Origin: Micromonospora sp. WMMD1120
GTDB lineage: Bacteria; Actinomycetota; Actinomycetes; Mycobacteriales; Micromonosporaceae
DNA length: 64,000 nucleotides
Reading direction: 5' to 3'
NCBI RefSeq assembly: GCF_029626235.1
Contig: NZ_JARUBO010000005.1
Coordinates: 4,684,001 to 4,748,000, forward strand
The notes beneath the pieces were generated by a model. It searched no databases and was not told the origin of the DNA. It saw only the letters and a list, made by a program, of their open reading frames with translations. The position numbers and the translations under genes were made by a program. Below are positions 1-26,625 of this stretch, in pieces; position 1 is the stretch's first letter; each line of letters opens with the position of its first letter.

Positions 1-472
1 CCCGGCGCGGGAGGGCATGCCCGAACGTCGGATCGGTGGCAGAGTGTTCCGCATCGGCGACAAGGTCACCCAGATCCGCAACAACTACGACAAAGGTCAG
101 GCAGGAGTGTTCAACGGCACCGTCGGGGTCGTCACGGCCCTCTCCACCGACGAGCAGACCCTGACCGTACGCACCGACGAAGACGAACTCATCGACTACG
201 ACTTCGACGAACTCGACGAACTGGCCCACGCCTACGCGATGACGATCCACCGCTCGCAGGGCTCCGAGTACCCGGCCGTGGTCATCCCCATCACGACCAG
301 CGCCTGGATGATGCTGCAACGCAACCTGCTCTACACCGCCGTCACGAGGGCGAAGAAACTGGTCGTGCTCGTCGGCTCCCGGCGGGCACTGGCCGCCGCC
401 GTGCGTACCGTCGGCGCCGGGCGCCGGCACACCGCTCTCACCCACCGACTCGACCCCCCACACCAGGCGTGA
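1..472 (+). CDS. RecD-like SF1 DNA helicase, C-terminal part (5' end outside window)
   Basis: The reading frame is open at the left edge, so only the last ~157 residues are present. What is visible is the C-terminal half of a superfamily 1 helicase of the RecD2/TraA type. A small beta-barrel-like stretch (GDKVTQIRNNYDKG, then FNGTVGVV) is followed by the UvrD_C_2 signature AHAYAMTIHRSQGSEYPAVV and by motif VI, LLYTAVTRAKKLVVLVG, with the arginine finger. These enzymes are ATP-driven 5'-3' DNA helicases acting in repair or recombination. The tail after motif VI is short and ends at a normal stop. The Walker A and B motifs must lie upstream of the window. Nothing links this gene to the polyketide genes. 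Confidence 0.85.
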   Translation, partial: PAREGMPERRIGGRVFRIGDKVTQIRNNYDKGQAGVFNGTVGVVTALSTDEQTLTVRTDEDELIDYDFDELDELAHAYAMTIHRSQGSEYPAVVIPITTSAWMMLQRNLLYTAVTRAKKLVVLVGSRRALAAAVRTVGAGRRHTALTHRLDPPHQA

Positions 473-551
473 CAGGCCATGAGTGTGGGAACCCGCTCTC
501 GCGCCGGTGCCGGGTCGCGCCCGGAACCGACCGGACTCCACGGAGGCACAG

Positions 552-1001
552 ATGCGGATCGCCTCGTTGTCGTACCTCGACGAACACGCCACCGTCATCG
601 GGGCCGGTGTCGACGAGGTGTGGTCGGTGCTGGTCGACACTGTCGACCGGTCGTTCTCGCGCGGACCCATGGCCAGGTACGCCGGCCTGATCGGGGCGAC
701 CGATCCCACCGCGACCGGCCCGCGCCCGCTCACCGAGGGCTCGACGGTGCCCGGGTTCCGGGTGGCCGCCGCGATCCCGGGTCGTGAGTTGGTGTTGGTC
801 GGGCGGCACCGCTTCTCGACCTACGCTCTGATCTTCCACCTCGAGCAGGTCACGACGGGCCGGACGCGGCTGCTCGCCGAGAGCCGGGCGGACTTCCCGG
901 GCCTGGCGGGGAAGTTCTACCGGCAGCTCGTCGTGGCTACGGGTGGCCATGTGATCGCGGTCCGACGACTCCTCGAGGCCGTCCGCCGCCGGTCCGAGTG
1001 A
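552..1001 (+). CDS. SRPBCC-superfamily (START/polyketide-cyclase-like fold) small protein
   Basis: A 149-residue protein whose layout looks like the SRPBCC helix-grip fold. An N-terminal beta strand leads into VDEVWSVLVD (the first helices), a central run of beta strands follows (PGFRVAAAIPGRELVLVGRHRFSTYALIFHLE is the strand-rich core), and the C-terminal helix is amphipathic (YRQLVVATGGHVIAVRRLLEAVRR). The family binds hydrophobic ligands in a deep cavity, but no ligand or reaction can be assigned. The ATG at 552 is chosen because GGAGG lies at 542-546, five bases upstream; an in-frame ATG at 483 has no comparable site. It starts 79 nt after the helicase stop on the same strand. Fold assignment is by eye. 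Confidence 0.7.
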   Translation: MRIASLSYLDEHATVIGAGVDEVWSVLVDTVDRSFSRGPMARYAGLIGATDPTATGPRPLTEGSTVPGFRVAAAIPGRELVLVGRHRFSTYALIFHLEQVTTGRTRLLAESRADFPGLAGKFYRQLVVATGGHVIAVRRLLEAVRRRSE

Positions 1002-1535
1002 CAGGCGCCGGATCGGAAAGCATTTCGCCGCATCGCTACCGGCCTATCGCGCGACGAAGCCCGGTAATTCGGGATCTTGGGCGGATTGGTGCCCTGCGTC
1101 GGGAACGGCCATCGACAGTTAACAATCGGACAGCTTTGCCGGTGGTGGCCCGCCGGTATGCTGAGGCGAACCGAGTGTCTGGCGGGGGAATTCGTCATCG
1201 GATCACTGGTCCCTGGGGGGGGATTGTTGTCTAGCACCTTGATTCGGGCCGGGGATGGCCCTCCGTGTGCCACGCCGAGGCCCGGCCCTGAGCCGGCTCA
1301 AAACGGCCGGGCCTCGTGACTTTCGAATCTTTGATTCGGTGCGCCGGGCTGCGTATCGCGGCCTGATACTTGGCGTACCTGTCTACCTGCTGGCGGCATC
1401 GAAGGCCCGTGAGCGCGCTGCTCCGAGGCCATATCCCGATGCCCCGGAACGGGCTCTCAGGATCTCCCGATCACCAGAATCTGGAGCCCGCGCGCCTACG
1501 GAATTGGCAACTTGCTGCACGAGGAGGACGGCGGG
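1002..1535. other. Non-coding gap with nested dyads
   Basis: No convincing gene was found in this 534-nt stretch. Short frames in it lack ribosome-binding sites and protein-like composition. It holds a strong hairpin at 1276-1316 with a 12-bp palindrome in its loop, and immediately downstream a second dyad, CGAATC-TTT-GATTCG (1324-1338). A loose -10-like TATGCT occurs near 1156 but no matching gene follows it. Confidence 0.6.
1276..1316. terminator. Hairpin with a palindromic loop, possible terminator
   Basis: A perfect 12-bp stem (CGAGGCCCGGCC at 1276-1287 with its complement at 1305-1316) encloses a 17-nt loop. The loop itself contains the palindrome TGAGCCGGCTCA (1289-1300). There is no T-tract, as is common for actinobacterial terminators. 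It lies 275 nt past the SRPBCC gene and 220 nt before the recombinase fragment, so it could instead be a recombination or operator site. Confidence 0.5.
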
Positions 1536-2360
1536 ATGAGCGACGTGGGGGTCCGGGTCGAGCGGGCGAGTACAAGGAGACGGCCGCCGTACGGCTACCG
1601 CCAGGTCGAAAAGATGTTCACCGGCGGTACGACGGCGACGGTCCTGGAACCGGACGCCGTCGCGGCATCGGTGGTGCGGCGGATCTTCGAAGAGTACGTC
1701 GGCGGCCGCGGGCTGCAGCTCATCGCCGAATCGCTCACCGCGGACGGCATCCTCAGCCCGTCCGCCTACGACCGGGCGCGTAATCCACACTTCGGTGGGG
1801 TGGCCTGGCCGAAGGGAACGGTCCGGGCGATCCTGGTAAACAGCCGCTACACCGGTTACGAAGACCACCGGCAGGTGTACCCCCCGCTCATCCACGAGGA
1901 ACTCTTCACCCGTGCCCAGGAGGCCATTGCCAGCAAGCGGGTGGTGTCGGTCGACGACTCCGCCAGCGGCCGGCCGTACCTGTTCCGCGGCATCCTTCGC
2001 TGCGGATTCTGCAACCGCGTCATGCAGGGCTCCCGCAAGGGCGGCGAGTCGTACTACCGGTGTCGGTTTCCCGAGCGCTATGCCGACGCCAACGGGATCG
2101 CCCATCCCCGCAACGTCTACCTGAGGGAACAGCGCCTGCTCGGCCCACTGCGTCGGTGGCTCGCCGCAAGTTGCCCGCTCCGCCACCTCCCTGACGGATT
2201 CGGGCGAGCGTCGCCGCACCGTGCCGATCCAGCCGACGAGGTCGGGCTCTACCAGGCGCTGCACCTGCGGTTGACCTACCTGGCGCCCGGGTCCACGGTC
2301 CAGGCCAGGATCGCCGTCGCGCCAACCGGTGCGGTGCTGCGCACCGCCCTCGCGCTGTGA
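1536..2360 (+). CDS. Large-serine-recombinase fragment: recombinase domain and zinc ribbon, no catalytic domain
   Basis: 274 residues matching the middle of large serine recombinases. The Recombinase domain runs roughly from residue 10 to 110 (PPYGYR, then VRRIFEEYVGGRGLQLIAESL, then WPKGTVRAILVNSRYTG). A zinc beta-ribbon follows with C156-x2-C159 and C176, and the typical YYRCRFPERYADAN...HPRNVYLRE run, where His may complete the metal site. The N-terminal resolvase domain with the nucleophilic serine is absent, as is the long C-terminal coiled coil, so strand exchange by this protein alone is not expected. The ATG at 1536 has GAGGAGG (1521-1527) eight bases upstream, suggesting it is translated as a stand-alone protein. 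It is either a decayed element or one of the short DNA-binding derivatives of this family; the two cannot be told apart here. Confidence 0.75.
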   Translation: MSDVGVRVERASTRRRPPYGYRQVEKMFTGGTTATVLEPDAVAASVVRRIFEEYVGGRGLQLIAESLTADGILSPSAYDRARNPHFGGVAWPKGTVRAILVNSRYTGYEDHRQVYPPLIHEELFTRAQEAIASKRVVSVDDSASGRPYLFRGILRCGFCNRVMQGSRKGGESYYRCRFPERYADANGIAHPRNVYLREQRLLGPLRRWLAASCPLRHLPDGFGRASPHRADPADEVGLYQALHLRLTYLAPGSTVQARIAVAPTGAVLRTALAL

Positions 2361-2412
2361 TCTGCTCGGTAACGACTGTCCGGCCCGCGTGTCCAGGTGA
2401 AGGGACGTGCCG

Positions 2413-3099
2413 ATGAATCCCCTGCTGATGCCGATCATCGCGATCCAGGGCAGGCGCCTGCGGCCGTCGATCGAGATGCTCTCGCCGGCCAGCGGCCCGG
2501 AGAGCGGCACCGTGGGCGACGCCTCCCGTTCGCCGGTACACATCGCGGTCCTCGGTGAGTCGACCGCCGCCGGCTACGGGGTCGACACCCACGACGAGGG
2601 CTTTCCCGGTTGTCTGGCCCAGGAGCTCGTCGCCCGGACCAACCGACCGGTCGGCTGGGAGGTGGCCGGGCAGCACGGCGCCACCGCCCGCCGGATCCGT
2701 CATCGGTTGCTGCCTCGGCTCGGGTCGAGCCTGGATGTCGCGGTGGTCCTCGCGGGCGCCAGCGACGTGCTCGTGCGTCGTACGCCCCAGGAGTGGGGTG
2801 CGGATCTCTCGGCCATCGTCGACGAACTGGCTACCCGCGCCAACCAGGTGCTGGTTGCGGGGATCCCGCCGTTCCGGTCCTTCCCCTCGATCCCGACCCT
2901 GCTCGGTCGCTACCTCGCCGCCAGGGCCGACGCTCTCGACGCGATGTCCCGCCAGGTGTGCGCCGAGCGTCCACGGGCCACGTGGGTCGCCGCGATGGAC
3001 ATCTCCTCGCCGGAATTCTTCGCCCGGGACCGCTTCCACCCCTCGGCATCGGGCTACCGACGGTGGGCGCAGGGGGTCGCCGAGCACATCACCATCTGA
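2413..3099 (+). CDS. SGNH/GDSL-family hydrolase
   Basis: A 228-residue single-domain SGNH hydrolase. Block I is VLGESTAAGYG with the nucleophile S50 (GES in place of GDS). The Block III region reads LAGASDVL. Block V is DRFHPSASGY with D206 and H209 as the remaining triad residues. The family cleaves esters, thioesters or acetyl groups; the substrate cannot be read from sequence. No signal peptide is clear, although the first 15 residues are somewhat hydrophobic. The start at 2413 is preferred over a GTG at 2407 because GAAGGGA ends seven bases upstream of the ATG. It is the last gene before the PKS genes and on the same strand, 274 nt away. An editing or release role for polyketide esters is conceivable but unproven. 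Confidence 0.8.
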   Translation: MNPLLMPIIAIQGRRLRPSIEMLSPASGPESGTVGDASRSPVHIAVLGESTAAGYGVDTHDEGFPGCLAQELVARTNRPVGWEVAGQHGATARRIRHRLLPRLGSSLDVAVVLAGASDVLVRRTPQEWGADLSAIVDELATRANQVLVAGIPPFRSFPSIPTLLGRYLAARADALDAMSRQVCAERPRATWVAAMDISSPEFFARDRFHPSASGYRRWAQGVAEHITI

Positions 3100-3373
3100 T
3101 CCGATTTTCCGCATCTGGTGTGGCAATTTCACGAATCCGGAGCCACGCCCAGTAATGCGCTACGTGACGCGGGTTGTGTTTCCGGAAAGTGACCGTAACG
3201 TCACGCTCGCTTTGTGTCCGTATTCACGGAAAGTGGCCGCCGATCAGGTCAATGATTGCCCTGTGTGGCCCGTCCGCAAATCTGAACCCCCACCGATCGT
3301 AAGACGAAGCGCCATCGCGATGCGTACTGTCCGGACGTAGCTGTAATCACGCGTTTTGTGAGCGGGGGATGCC
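3100..3373 (+). promoter_or_regulatory. Upstream region of the PKS genes with direct repeats and a dyad
   Basis: This stretch is visibly less GC-rich than its neighbours and should contain the promoter of the PKS genes. CGGAAAGTG occurs twice as a direct repeat (3183-3191 and 3227-3235), 44 bp apart, about four helical turns, with matching flanks (TTC before, CCG shortly after). A perfect dyad GTGAC-N6-GTCAC sits at 3189-3204, overlapping the first repeat. These are candidate operator sites. No -10/-35 pair stands out. The ribosome-binding site of the first PKS gene is GGGGGA at 3364-3369. Confidence 0.45.
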
Positions 3374-20107
<16,734 letters not shown>

Positions 20108-20148
20108 CGAGCACCAGCGCACGCCCGAACCAGCAGGGGGACAAGGTA

Positions 20149-23100
20149 ATGAGCGTCGAGGGCAACGACCCACAGCAGGAGAAGCTCGTCCGGTATCTGA
20201 AGCGGGCCGCCGCCGACCTCAGCACAACCCGGGCGCGGCTCAAGGCACTCGAGGACCGCGCGAACGAGCCGATCGCCATCGTCGGCATGGGCTGCCGCTA
20301 CCCCGGAGGCGTGATGTCCCCGGACGATCTGTGGCAGCTCGTCGCCGACGGGCGCCCGGGGACCTCGGAATTCCCCGACGACCGCGGCTGGGACGTCGAG
20401 AACCTGTACGACCCCGACCCGGACCACCCCGGCACCTCCTACACCCGCGCGGGTGGCTTCGTGGACCGGGTCGGCGATTTCGACGCGGACTTCTTCGGCG
20501 TGAGCCCGCGCGAGGCGCTGGCCATGGACCCGCAGCAGCGGCTGCTGCTGGAGGTGGCCTGGGAGGCGCTCGAGGACGCCGGCATCGACGCCACGCCCCT
20601 GCGGGGAAGTGACACCGGTGTCTTCTGCGGCGTGATGTACCAGGACTACGGGTTCGTCGCGGGCACCAGCGACCGGCGACCCGAGATCGAGGGCTACCTG
20701 TCGATCTCGTCGGCGGCCAGCGTCGCGTCCGGCCGGCTCAGCTACATCTTCGGGTTCGAGGGGCCGGCCATCACCGTCGACACCGCCTGCTCGTCGTCGC
20801 TTGTCGCGTTGCACCTGGCGGCGCGGGCGCTGCGCGCCGGTGAGTGCGCGATGGCGCTCGCCGGTGGCGTCACGGTGCTGGCCCGGCCCAGCGTCTTCGT
20901 CGAGTTCAGCCGGCAGCGCGGGGTCTCACCGGACGGGCGTTGCAAGGCGTACGCCGCCGCCGCCGACGGGGTCGGCTGGGCCGAGGGTGCCGGCCTGGTG
21001 GTCCTGGAACGGTTGTCCGACGCGCGCCGTAACGGCCACCGGGTACTCGGGCTGCTGCGCGGCAGCGCTGTCAACCAGGACGGCGCGAGCAACGGGCTGA
21101 CCGCGCCGAACGGGCCGTCCCAGGAGCGGGTGATCCGTCAGGCGCTCGCCAGCGCGGGGCTGAGCACCACCGATGTGGACATCGTCGAGGGACACGGGAC
21201 CGGCACCCGGTTGGGTGACCCGATCGAGGCCCAGGCGCTGCTCGCCACCTACGGGCGCGAGCGCGCGGACAACCCGCTGCGGCTCGGCTCGATCAAGTCC
21301 AACATCGGCCACACCCAGGCCGCCGCCGGAGTGGCCGGCGTGATCAAGATGGTGATGGCGATGCGGCACGCGACGATGCCCCGCACCCTGCACGTCGACG
21401 CGCCGTCGCCGTACGTCGACTGGACGGCGGGCAGCGTGCGCCTGCTGACCGAAGCGGAGCCGTGGCCGACCGGCGACCGGCCGCGCCGCGCCGGCGTCTC
21501 CTCGTTCGGCGTCAGCGGCACCAACGCTCACGTGATCCTCGAAGAGCCGCCGGTCGAGGCGCCGGAAGACACCGACCCGACCCCGGCGCAGACGCCGCAC
21601 GTGGTGCCGGTGCCGATCTCCGCACGCGGAGAGGCAGCGCTGCGGGCCCAGGCCGACCAACTGCGCGCGCACCTGATCGCCCATCCCGACGTCGGGTTCG
21701 TCGACATCGCGTTCTCCCAGGCGACCACCCGGGCGCACCTGGAACGCCGCGCGGTGGTCGTCGCCACCGACCGGGGCACGCTGCTGACCGGCCTTCGGGC
21801 GCTGAGCGCCGCCGAACCCGTGACCGACGTCATCGAGGGCCAGGTCGGTGGAGACCGGACCGTCTTCGTGTTCCCCGGCCAGGGTTCGCAGTGGGAGGGC
21901 ATGGCGACCGCACTGCTCGACACCTCACCGGTCTTCGCCGCGCAGATCGCCGCCTGCGGTGCGGCCCTGTCCCGCTACGTCGACTGGCGGCTGGAGGACG
22001 TCCTGCGCGGGGTACCCGGCGCGCCGTCGCTGGAGCGCGTCGACGTGGTGCAGCCCGTGCTCTTCGCGGTGATGGTCTCCCTGGCCCGACTCTGGCAGTC
22101 GTACGGCGTGCAACCGACGGCGGTCCTCGGACACTCCCAGGGTGAGATCGCCGCGGCGTACGTCGCCGGCGGGCTGTCCCTCGACGACGCGACCCTGGTC
22201 GTCGCGCTGCGCAGCGGCGCGGTACGCGAGCGGCTGGCCGGCCGGGGCGGCATGGTCTCCGTGGCGCTGCCGGTGGACCAGGTCGAGCGTCACCTCGAAC
22301 CGTACGGTGGGCGCGTCTCCGTCGCCGCCGTCAACGGCCCGGCCGCGGTCGTGGTCTCCGGTGAGCCCGACGCGCTCGACGAGCTGATGGGCGTCTGCGA
22401 ACGCGACGGCGTCCGCGCCCGGCGGGTACCGGTGGACTACGCCTCGCACTCCGTCCAGGTCGAGGCGATCGAGGGCGAACTGCTGAAGCTCCTCGCGCCG
22501 ATCGTGCCGCAGCCGGGGCAGATCCCCTTCTACTCCACGGTTCGAGGTGAGTTCGTCGACACCAGCACGCTCGACGCCGCCTACTGGTACGAGAACCTGC
22601 GCGGCCAGGTCGGCTTCGAGCCGGCGGTCCGGGCGCTGGTCACCAACGGCACCACCTGCCTCGTCGAGGTGTCCCCGCACCCGGTGCTGACCATGGGCAT
22701 CCAGGACACGGTCGAGGCGCTCGACGACGCGCCCCGGGTCGCGGTGACCGGCACCCTGCGCCGGGGCGAGGGTGGCCTCGAACGGTTCGCGGCGTCGTTG
22801 GCCGAGGCGTACGTGGCAGGCGTGCCGGTGGACTGGTCGGCGTTCCACGCCGGGGCACGCCGGGTGAAGCTGCCGACGTACGCCTTCCAGCGGGAGCGCT
22901 ACTGGCTGGTGCCCGGCGCCGACGTCGGCAACGCCGCCGGCGCGGGCCTGGGCCGTGTCGAGCACCCGCTGCTGGTCGGTGCGGTGCAGGTCGCCGACCG
23001 GGACGAGTGGGTGTTCACCGGTCGGGTCTCGCAGGACATCGCGCCGTGGGTCAGCGACCACGCGGTGTTCGGGATGGTGCTCGTACCCGGCGCGGCGCTG

Positions 23101-26100
23101 GTGGAGCTTGCCCTGACCGCCGGCCGGCACGTCGGCGCTCCGGCGGTGGAGGAGCTGGTGCTGGAGGCGCCGCTCGTCCTCACCGATCGGGCGGTGACGC
23201 AGGTGCAGGTCACCGTCGGGGAGCCCGACGACAACGGCCGTCGCGAGGTCGCCGTCTACTCCCGACCGGAGAGCACGGGCGAGGACGGCGACCGTACCGT
23301 CACCTGCCACGCTCGCGGCTGGTTGGCGGTGTCGGCGGCGCCGCTGACCGCGTTCCCGCCGGCGTGGCCACCGGCCGGCGCCGACCAGGTGGCGGTCGAC
23401 GCGCTCTATCCGACGCTGGCCGAGGCCGGCTATGAGTACGGGCCGATCTTCCAGGGCGTGCACGGGGCGTGGCGCGCCGGTGAGCACCTCTACACCGAGA
23501 TCGTGCTGCCCGACGAGGAGGCCGACACCGCCCGCCGGTTCGGGCTGCATCCGGCCCTGTTCGACGCGGCGTTGCACGGCTGCCTGATCGGCAAGGGCCC
23601 CGGCTCCCCGGCGGACCTGCCGTTCTCCTGGTCCGGGGTGCGATTCGGCCCCGGCGGCGGCTCGCGGGCCCGGGTCCGGATCAGCCCGGCCGAGGACTCG
23701 ACAGTCCGGATCGACGTGGTCGACGAGCGCGGCGAGCTGGTCGTGGGCGTGGAGAGGCTGGCGGTACGCCCGGTCGACCAGGCGCAGCTGGAGAACGCGC
23801 AGGGCGGCGGGCAACGTTCGCTGTACCACCTGGAGTGGACGCCGGTCCCGATCGGTGCCGGCGCGCCGGTCCGGGTCGCGCTCGTCGGTGACGTGCACGG
23901 ATCGGGCGACAGGTTCGCGGACCTGGACGCGCTGCGGCAGGCGATGGCCGACGGCGCCCCGGCGCCCGAGGCGGTCGTCGTCACGGTCGAGGCTCCGGCG
24001 ACGCCGGACGACCTGGCCGCGACCGCCCGGGATGTGGCCGGATCGACGCTGGCGCTGCTGCAGGGCTGGTTGTCCGACGAGCGGTTCGCTGACGTACGGC
24101 TGGTCGTGCTGACCCACGACGCTGTGGCGGTCGGCGGTGAGTCGCCGGATGTGGTGGTGGCTCCGGTGTGGGGTTTGGTGCGGTCTGCGCAGTCGGAGCA
24201 TCCGGGTCGGTTCGTGTTGGTGGATGTCGATGGTGGCGAGGGGCCGGACTGGGCCGGGGTGCTCGGTGTGGACGAGCCGCAGTTGGCGGTCCGTGACGGG
24301 CGGTTGTTGGCGCCTCGGTTGGGTCGGGCGCCGTCGGCGCCGACCGGTGCTGCGTGGCGGTTGTCGGTGCAGCGCCGGGGCTCGCTGGAGGGTCTGGCGA
24401 TCACCGGGTCGGCCGCCGACCGTCCGCTGGGCGCCCATGAGGTACGCATCGAGGTCCGCGCGGCGGGCCTGAACTTCCGTGATGTGCTGATCGCCCTGGG
24501 TCTCTACCCGGGGGACGCGCCGCTGGGCAGCGAGGCGGCCGGTGTCGTGCTCGACGTCGGCGCCGACGTGCACGATCTGGCCCCGGGTGACCGGGTGCTG
24601 GGCCTGGTGCTGGACGCCTTCGGGTCCAGGGCGGTCGCCGACCGGCGCACCGTCGTGCCGATGCCGGCGGGGTTCTCGTTCGTCGAGGCTGCCGCGATCC
24701 CGGTCGTCTACCTGACCGCGTACTACGGCTTGTTTGATCTTGCGGGTTTGCGGCGGGGTGAGCGGTTGTTGGTGCATGCGGCTGCTGGTGGTGTGGGGAT
24801 GGCGGCGGTGCAGTTGGCGCGGCATGCGGGTGTGGAGGTGTTCGCGACGGCGAGCGCGCCGAAGTGGGACGCGGTGCGTGGCTTGGGTGTGCCCGATGAT
24901 CGGATCGCCTCCTCGCGTGACCTCGGTTTCCGGGAGGTGTTCCTGGCGGCGACCGGTGGTGCGGGTGTGGACGTGGTTCTGGATGCCCTGGCGGGTGAGT
25001 TCGTGGACGCGTCGTTGGATCTGTTGCCGCGTGGTGGTCGGTTCGTGGAGATGGGTAAGGCCGACATCCGTGATCCGCAGGTCGTGGCGGAGTCGCACCC
25101 CGGGGTTCGTTACCGCTCGTTCGACCTGTTGGAGGCGGGTCCGGAGCGTATCCAGGAGATGTTGTCCGAGATCGTGTCCCTGTTCGAGCAGGGAGCTTTG
25201 GCTCACTCGCCGGTGCGGGCGTGGGATGTGCGTCGGGGTGTGGAGGCGTTCCGGTATCTGCGGGAGGGCCGTAACACCGGCAAGGTGGTGCTGACGGTTC
25301 CGGCGCCGTTGGACCCGGATGGCACGGTGCTGATCACGGGTGGCACGGGTGGTTTGGGTGCGGTGTTCGCCCGGCACCTGGTCACCGGTCACGGTGCCCG
25401 GCATCTGGTGTTGGTGAGTCGTCGCGGCCTGGCCGCCGAGGGCGCGCGGCAGCTCGTTGATGAGCTGACCGGGTTGGGCGCGTCGGTTCGGGTGGTGGCG
25501 TGTGACGTCACGGACCGGGATCAGGTCGCCGGGCTGATCGCGTCGGTGGATCGTCCGTTGACCGCGGTGGTTCATGCGGCGGGTTTGTTGGATGACGGTG
25601 TGGTGGAGTCGTTGTCACCGGAGCAGGTGCGGCGGGTGATGGCCCCGAAGGTCGACGCCGCTGTGCATCTGCACGAGTTGACCGCCGGGCTGGACCTGTC
25701 GGCGTTCGTGCTGTTCTCGTCGGTGGCGGCGTTGATAGGCAGCCCAGGTCAGGGCAACTACGCCGCGGCGAACGCCTTCGTCGATGCCCTGGCGGCCAGT
25801 CGCCGCGCGGCGGGACTTCCGGCGACGTCGCTGGCCTGGGGTCTGTGGGCGGACGCCACCGGCATGACGGGTGAACTCGGCGAGGCCGACCTGGCCCGGC
25901 TGGAGCGCACCGGTATCGGCGCGCTGTCGAACGAGCGTGGCCTGGAGCTGTTCGACACGGCCCAGCAGCTCGACGAGGCGCTGCTCGTCCCGGTCCAGCT
26001 CGACACCGGAGCGCTGCGCGCCCAGGCCCGCTCCGGCATGCTGCCGGCGCTGCTGCGCGGACTGGTCCGCGTACCGACCCAGCGTGTCGAGACCACTGGC

Positions 26101-26622
26101 GGTTCGCTGCCGCAACGACTGGCCGGCCTGCCGCAGGCCGACTGGCAGCAGGTCGTCGTCGACCTGGTACGCGGCCAGGTGGCCGCCGTGCTCGGCCACT
26201 CGTCGGCCGAGGCGGTCGACCCGGAACGGGCATTCAAGGAGCTGGGCTTCGACTCCCTCGCCGCCGTCGAGCTGCGGAACCGGCTGAGCCGGAGCACCGG
26301 CCTGCGGCTGCCCACCACGCTCGTCTTCGACCACCCCACCTCGATGGCGGTCGCCCAGTACCTGATCCCGGCGGCCATGCCAGGCGTCGTGCCAACCGGC
26401 CAGCGGTCGTCGGAGGAGGACGAGATCCGCGACATGCTCGCCACGATCCCGATCAGCCGTCTGCGCAAGGCAGGGCTGCTCGACATGCTCGCCGAACTCG
26501 CCAAGGGCGAACCGGACGACACCCCATCCGACGACGACGTCACATCGATCGACGACATGGACGCAGAAGCCCTGATCCGGATGACCGAGGACCCGCTCGC
26601 CGCGAGCATGGAGGTGCGGTAA
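20149..26622 (+). CDS. Type I modular polyketide synthase PKS-B: module 3, methylmalonyl-specific, fully reducing
   Basis: 2157 residues, one module. A coiled-coil docking domain (residues ~8-35, [14 protein letters not shown]...) is followed by KS (40-460, C214), AT (S663 in GHSQGE, YASH 764-767), DH (H971, D1139), ER (1400-1710), KR (1725-1910), ACP (S2036) and a C-terminal helical docking region from ~2085. GHSQG plus YASH marks a methylmalonyl-CoA AT, the only one in the cluster, so this module adds the single methyl branch. Tyr1453 in the ER (ALGLYPG) matches the residue linked with 2S methyl centres. An ATG at 20104 overlaps the PKS-A stop (ATGA), but 20149 is preferred because GGGGGA lies seven bases before it and the docking helix then starts close to the N-terminus, as in its relatives. 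Confidence 0.95.
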   Translation: MSVEGNDPQQEKLVRYLKRAAADLSTTRARLKALEDRANEPIAIVGMGCRYPGGVMSPDDLWQLVADGRPGTSEFPDDRGWDVENLYDPDPDHPGTSYTRAGGFVDRVGDFDADFFGVSPREALAMDPQQRLLLEVAWEALEDAGIDATPLRGSDTGVFCGVMYQDYGFVAGTSDRRPEIEGYLSISSAASVASGRLSYIFGFEGPAITVDTACSSSLVALHLAARALRAGECAMALAGGVTVLARPSVFVEFSRQRGVSPDGRCKAYAAAADGVGWAEGAGLVVLERLSDARRNGHRVLGLLRGSAVNQDGASNGLTAPNGPSQERVIRQALASAGLSTTDVDIVEGHGTGTRLGDPIEAQALLATYGRERADNPLRLGSIKSNIGHTQAAAGVAGVIKMVMAMRHATMPRTLHVDAPSPYVDWTAGSVRLLTEAEPWPTGDRPRRAGVSSFGVSGTNAHVILEEPPVEAPEDTDPTPAQTPHVVPVPISARGEAALRAQADQLRAHLIAHPDVGFVDIAFSQATTRAHLERRAVVVATDRGTLLTGLRALSAAEPVTDVIEGQVGGDRTVFVFPGQGSQWEGMATALLDTSPVFAAQIAACGAALSRYVDWRLEDVLRGVPGAPSLERVDVVQPVLFAVMVSLARLWQSYGVQPTAVLGHSQGEIAAAYVAGGLSLDDATLVVALRSGAVRERLAGRGGMVSVALPVDQVERHLEPYGGRVSVAAVNGPAAVVVSGEPDALDELMGVCERDGVRARRVPVDYASHSVQVEAIEGELLKLLAPIVPQPGQIPFYSTVRGEFVDTSTLDAAYWYENLRGQVGFEPAVRALVTNGTTCLVEVSPHPVLTMGIQDTVEALDDAPRVAVTGTLRRGEGGLERFAASLAEAYVAGVPVDWSAFHAGARRVKLPTYAFQRERYWLVPGADVGNAAGAGLGRVEHPLLVGAVQVADRDEWVFTGRVSQDIAPWVSDHAVFGMVLVPGAALVELALTAGRHVGAPAVEELVLEAPLVLTDRAVTQVQVTVGEPDDNGRREVAVYSRPESTGEDGDRTVTCHARGWLAVSAAPLTAFPPAWPPAGADQVAVDALYPTLAEAGYEYGPIFQGVHGAWRAGEHLYTEIVLPDEEADTARRFGLHPALFDAALHGCLIGKGPGSPADLPFSWSGVRFGPGGGSRARVRISPAEDSTVRIDVVDERGELVVGVERLAVRPVDQAQLENAQGGGQRSLYHLEWTPVPIGAGAPVRVALVGDVHGSGDRFADLDALRQAMADGAPAPEAVVVTVEAPATPDDLAATARDVAGSTLALLQGWLSDERFADVRLVVLTHDAVAVGGESPDVVVAPVWGLVRSAQSEHPGRFVLVDVDGGEGPDWAGVLGVDEPQLAVRDGRLLAPRLGRAPSAPTGAAWRLSVQRRGSLEGLAITGSAADRPLGAHEVRIEVRAAGLNFRDVLIALGLYPGDAPLGSEAAGVVLDVGADVHDLAPGDRVLGLVLDAFGSRAVADRRTVVPMPAGFSFVEAAAIPVVYLTAYYGLFDLAGLRRGERLLVHAAAGGVGMAAVQLARHAGVEVFATASAPKWDAVRGLGVPDDRIASSRDLGFREVFLAATGGAGVDVVLDALAGEFVDASLDLLPRGGRFVEMGKADIRDPQVVAESHPGVRYRSFDLLEAGPERIQEMLSEIVSLFEQGALAHSPVRAWDVRRGVEAFRYLREGRNTGKVVLTVPAPLDPDGTVLITGGTGGLGAVFARHLVTGHGARHLVLVSRRGLAAEGARQLVDELTGLGASVRVVACDVTDRDQVAGLIASVDRPLTAVVHAAGLLDDGVVESLSPEQVRRVMAPKVDAAVHLHELTAGLDLSAFVLFSSVAALIGSPGQGNYAAANAFVDALAASRRAAGLPATSLAWGLWADATGMTGELGEADLARLERTGIGALSNERGLELFDTAQQLDEALLVPVQLDTGALRAQARSGMLPALLRGLVRVPTQRVETTGGSLPQRLAGLPQADWQQVVVDLVRGQVAAVLGHSSAEAVDPERAFKELGFDSLAAVELRNRLSRSTGLRLPTTLVFDHPTSMAVAQYLIPAAMPGVVPTGQRSSEEDEIRDMLATIPISRLRKAGLLDMLAELAKGEPDDTPSDDDVTSIDDMDAEALIRMTEDPLAASMEVR

Positions 26623-26625
26623 CCC

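Noticed and set aside
1077..1539. Short plus-strand frames in the gap before the recombinase fragment
   Set aside because: No ribosome-binding sites, overlapping frames of equal quality, and they run through the hairpin at 1276-1316.
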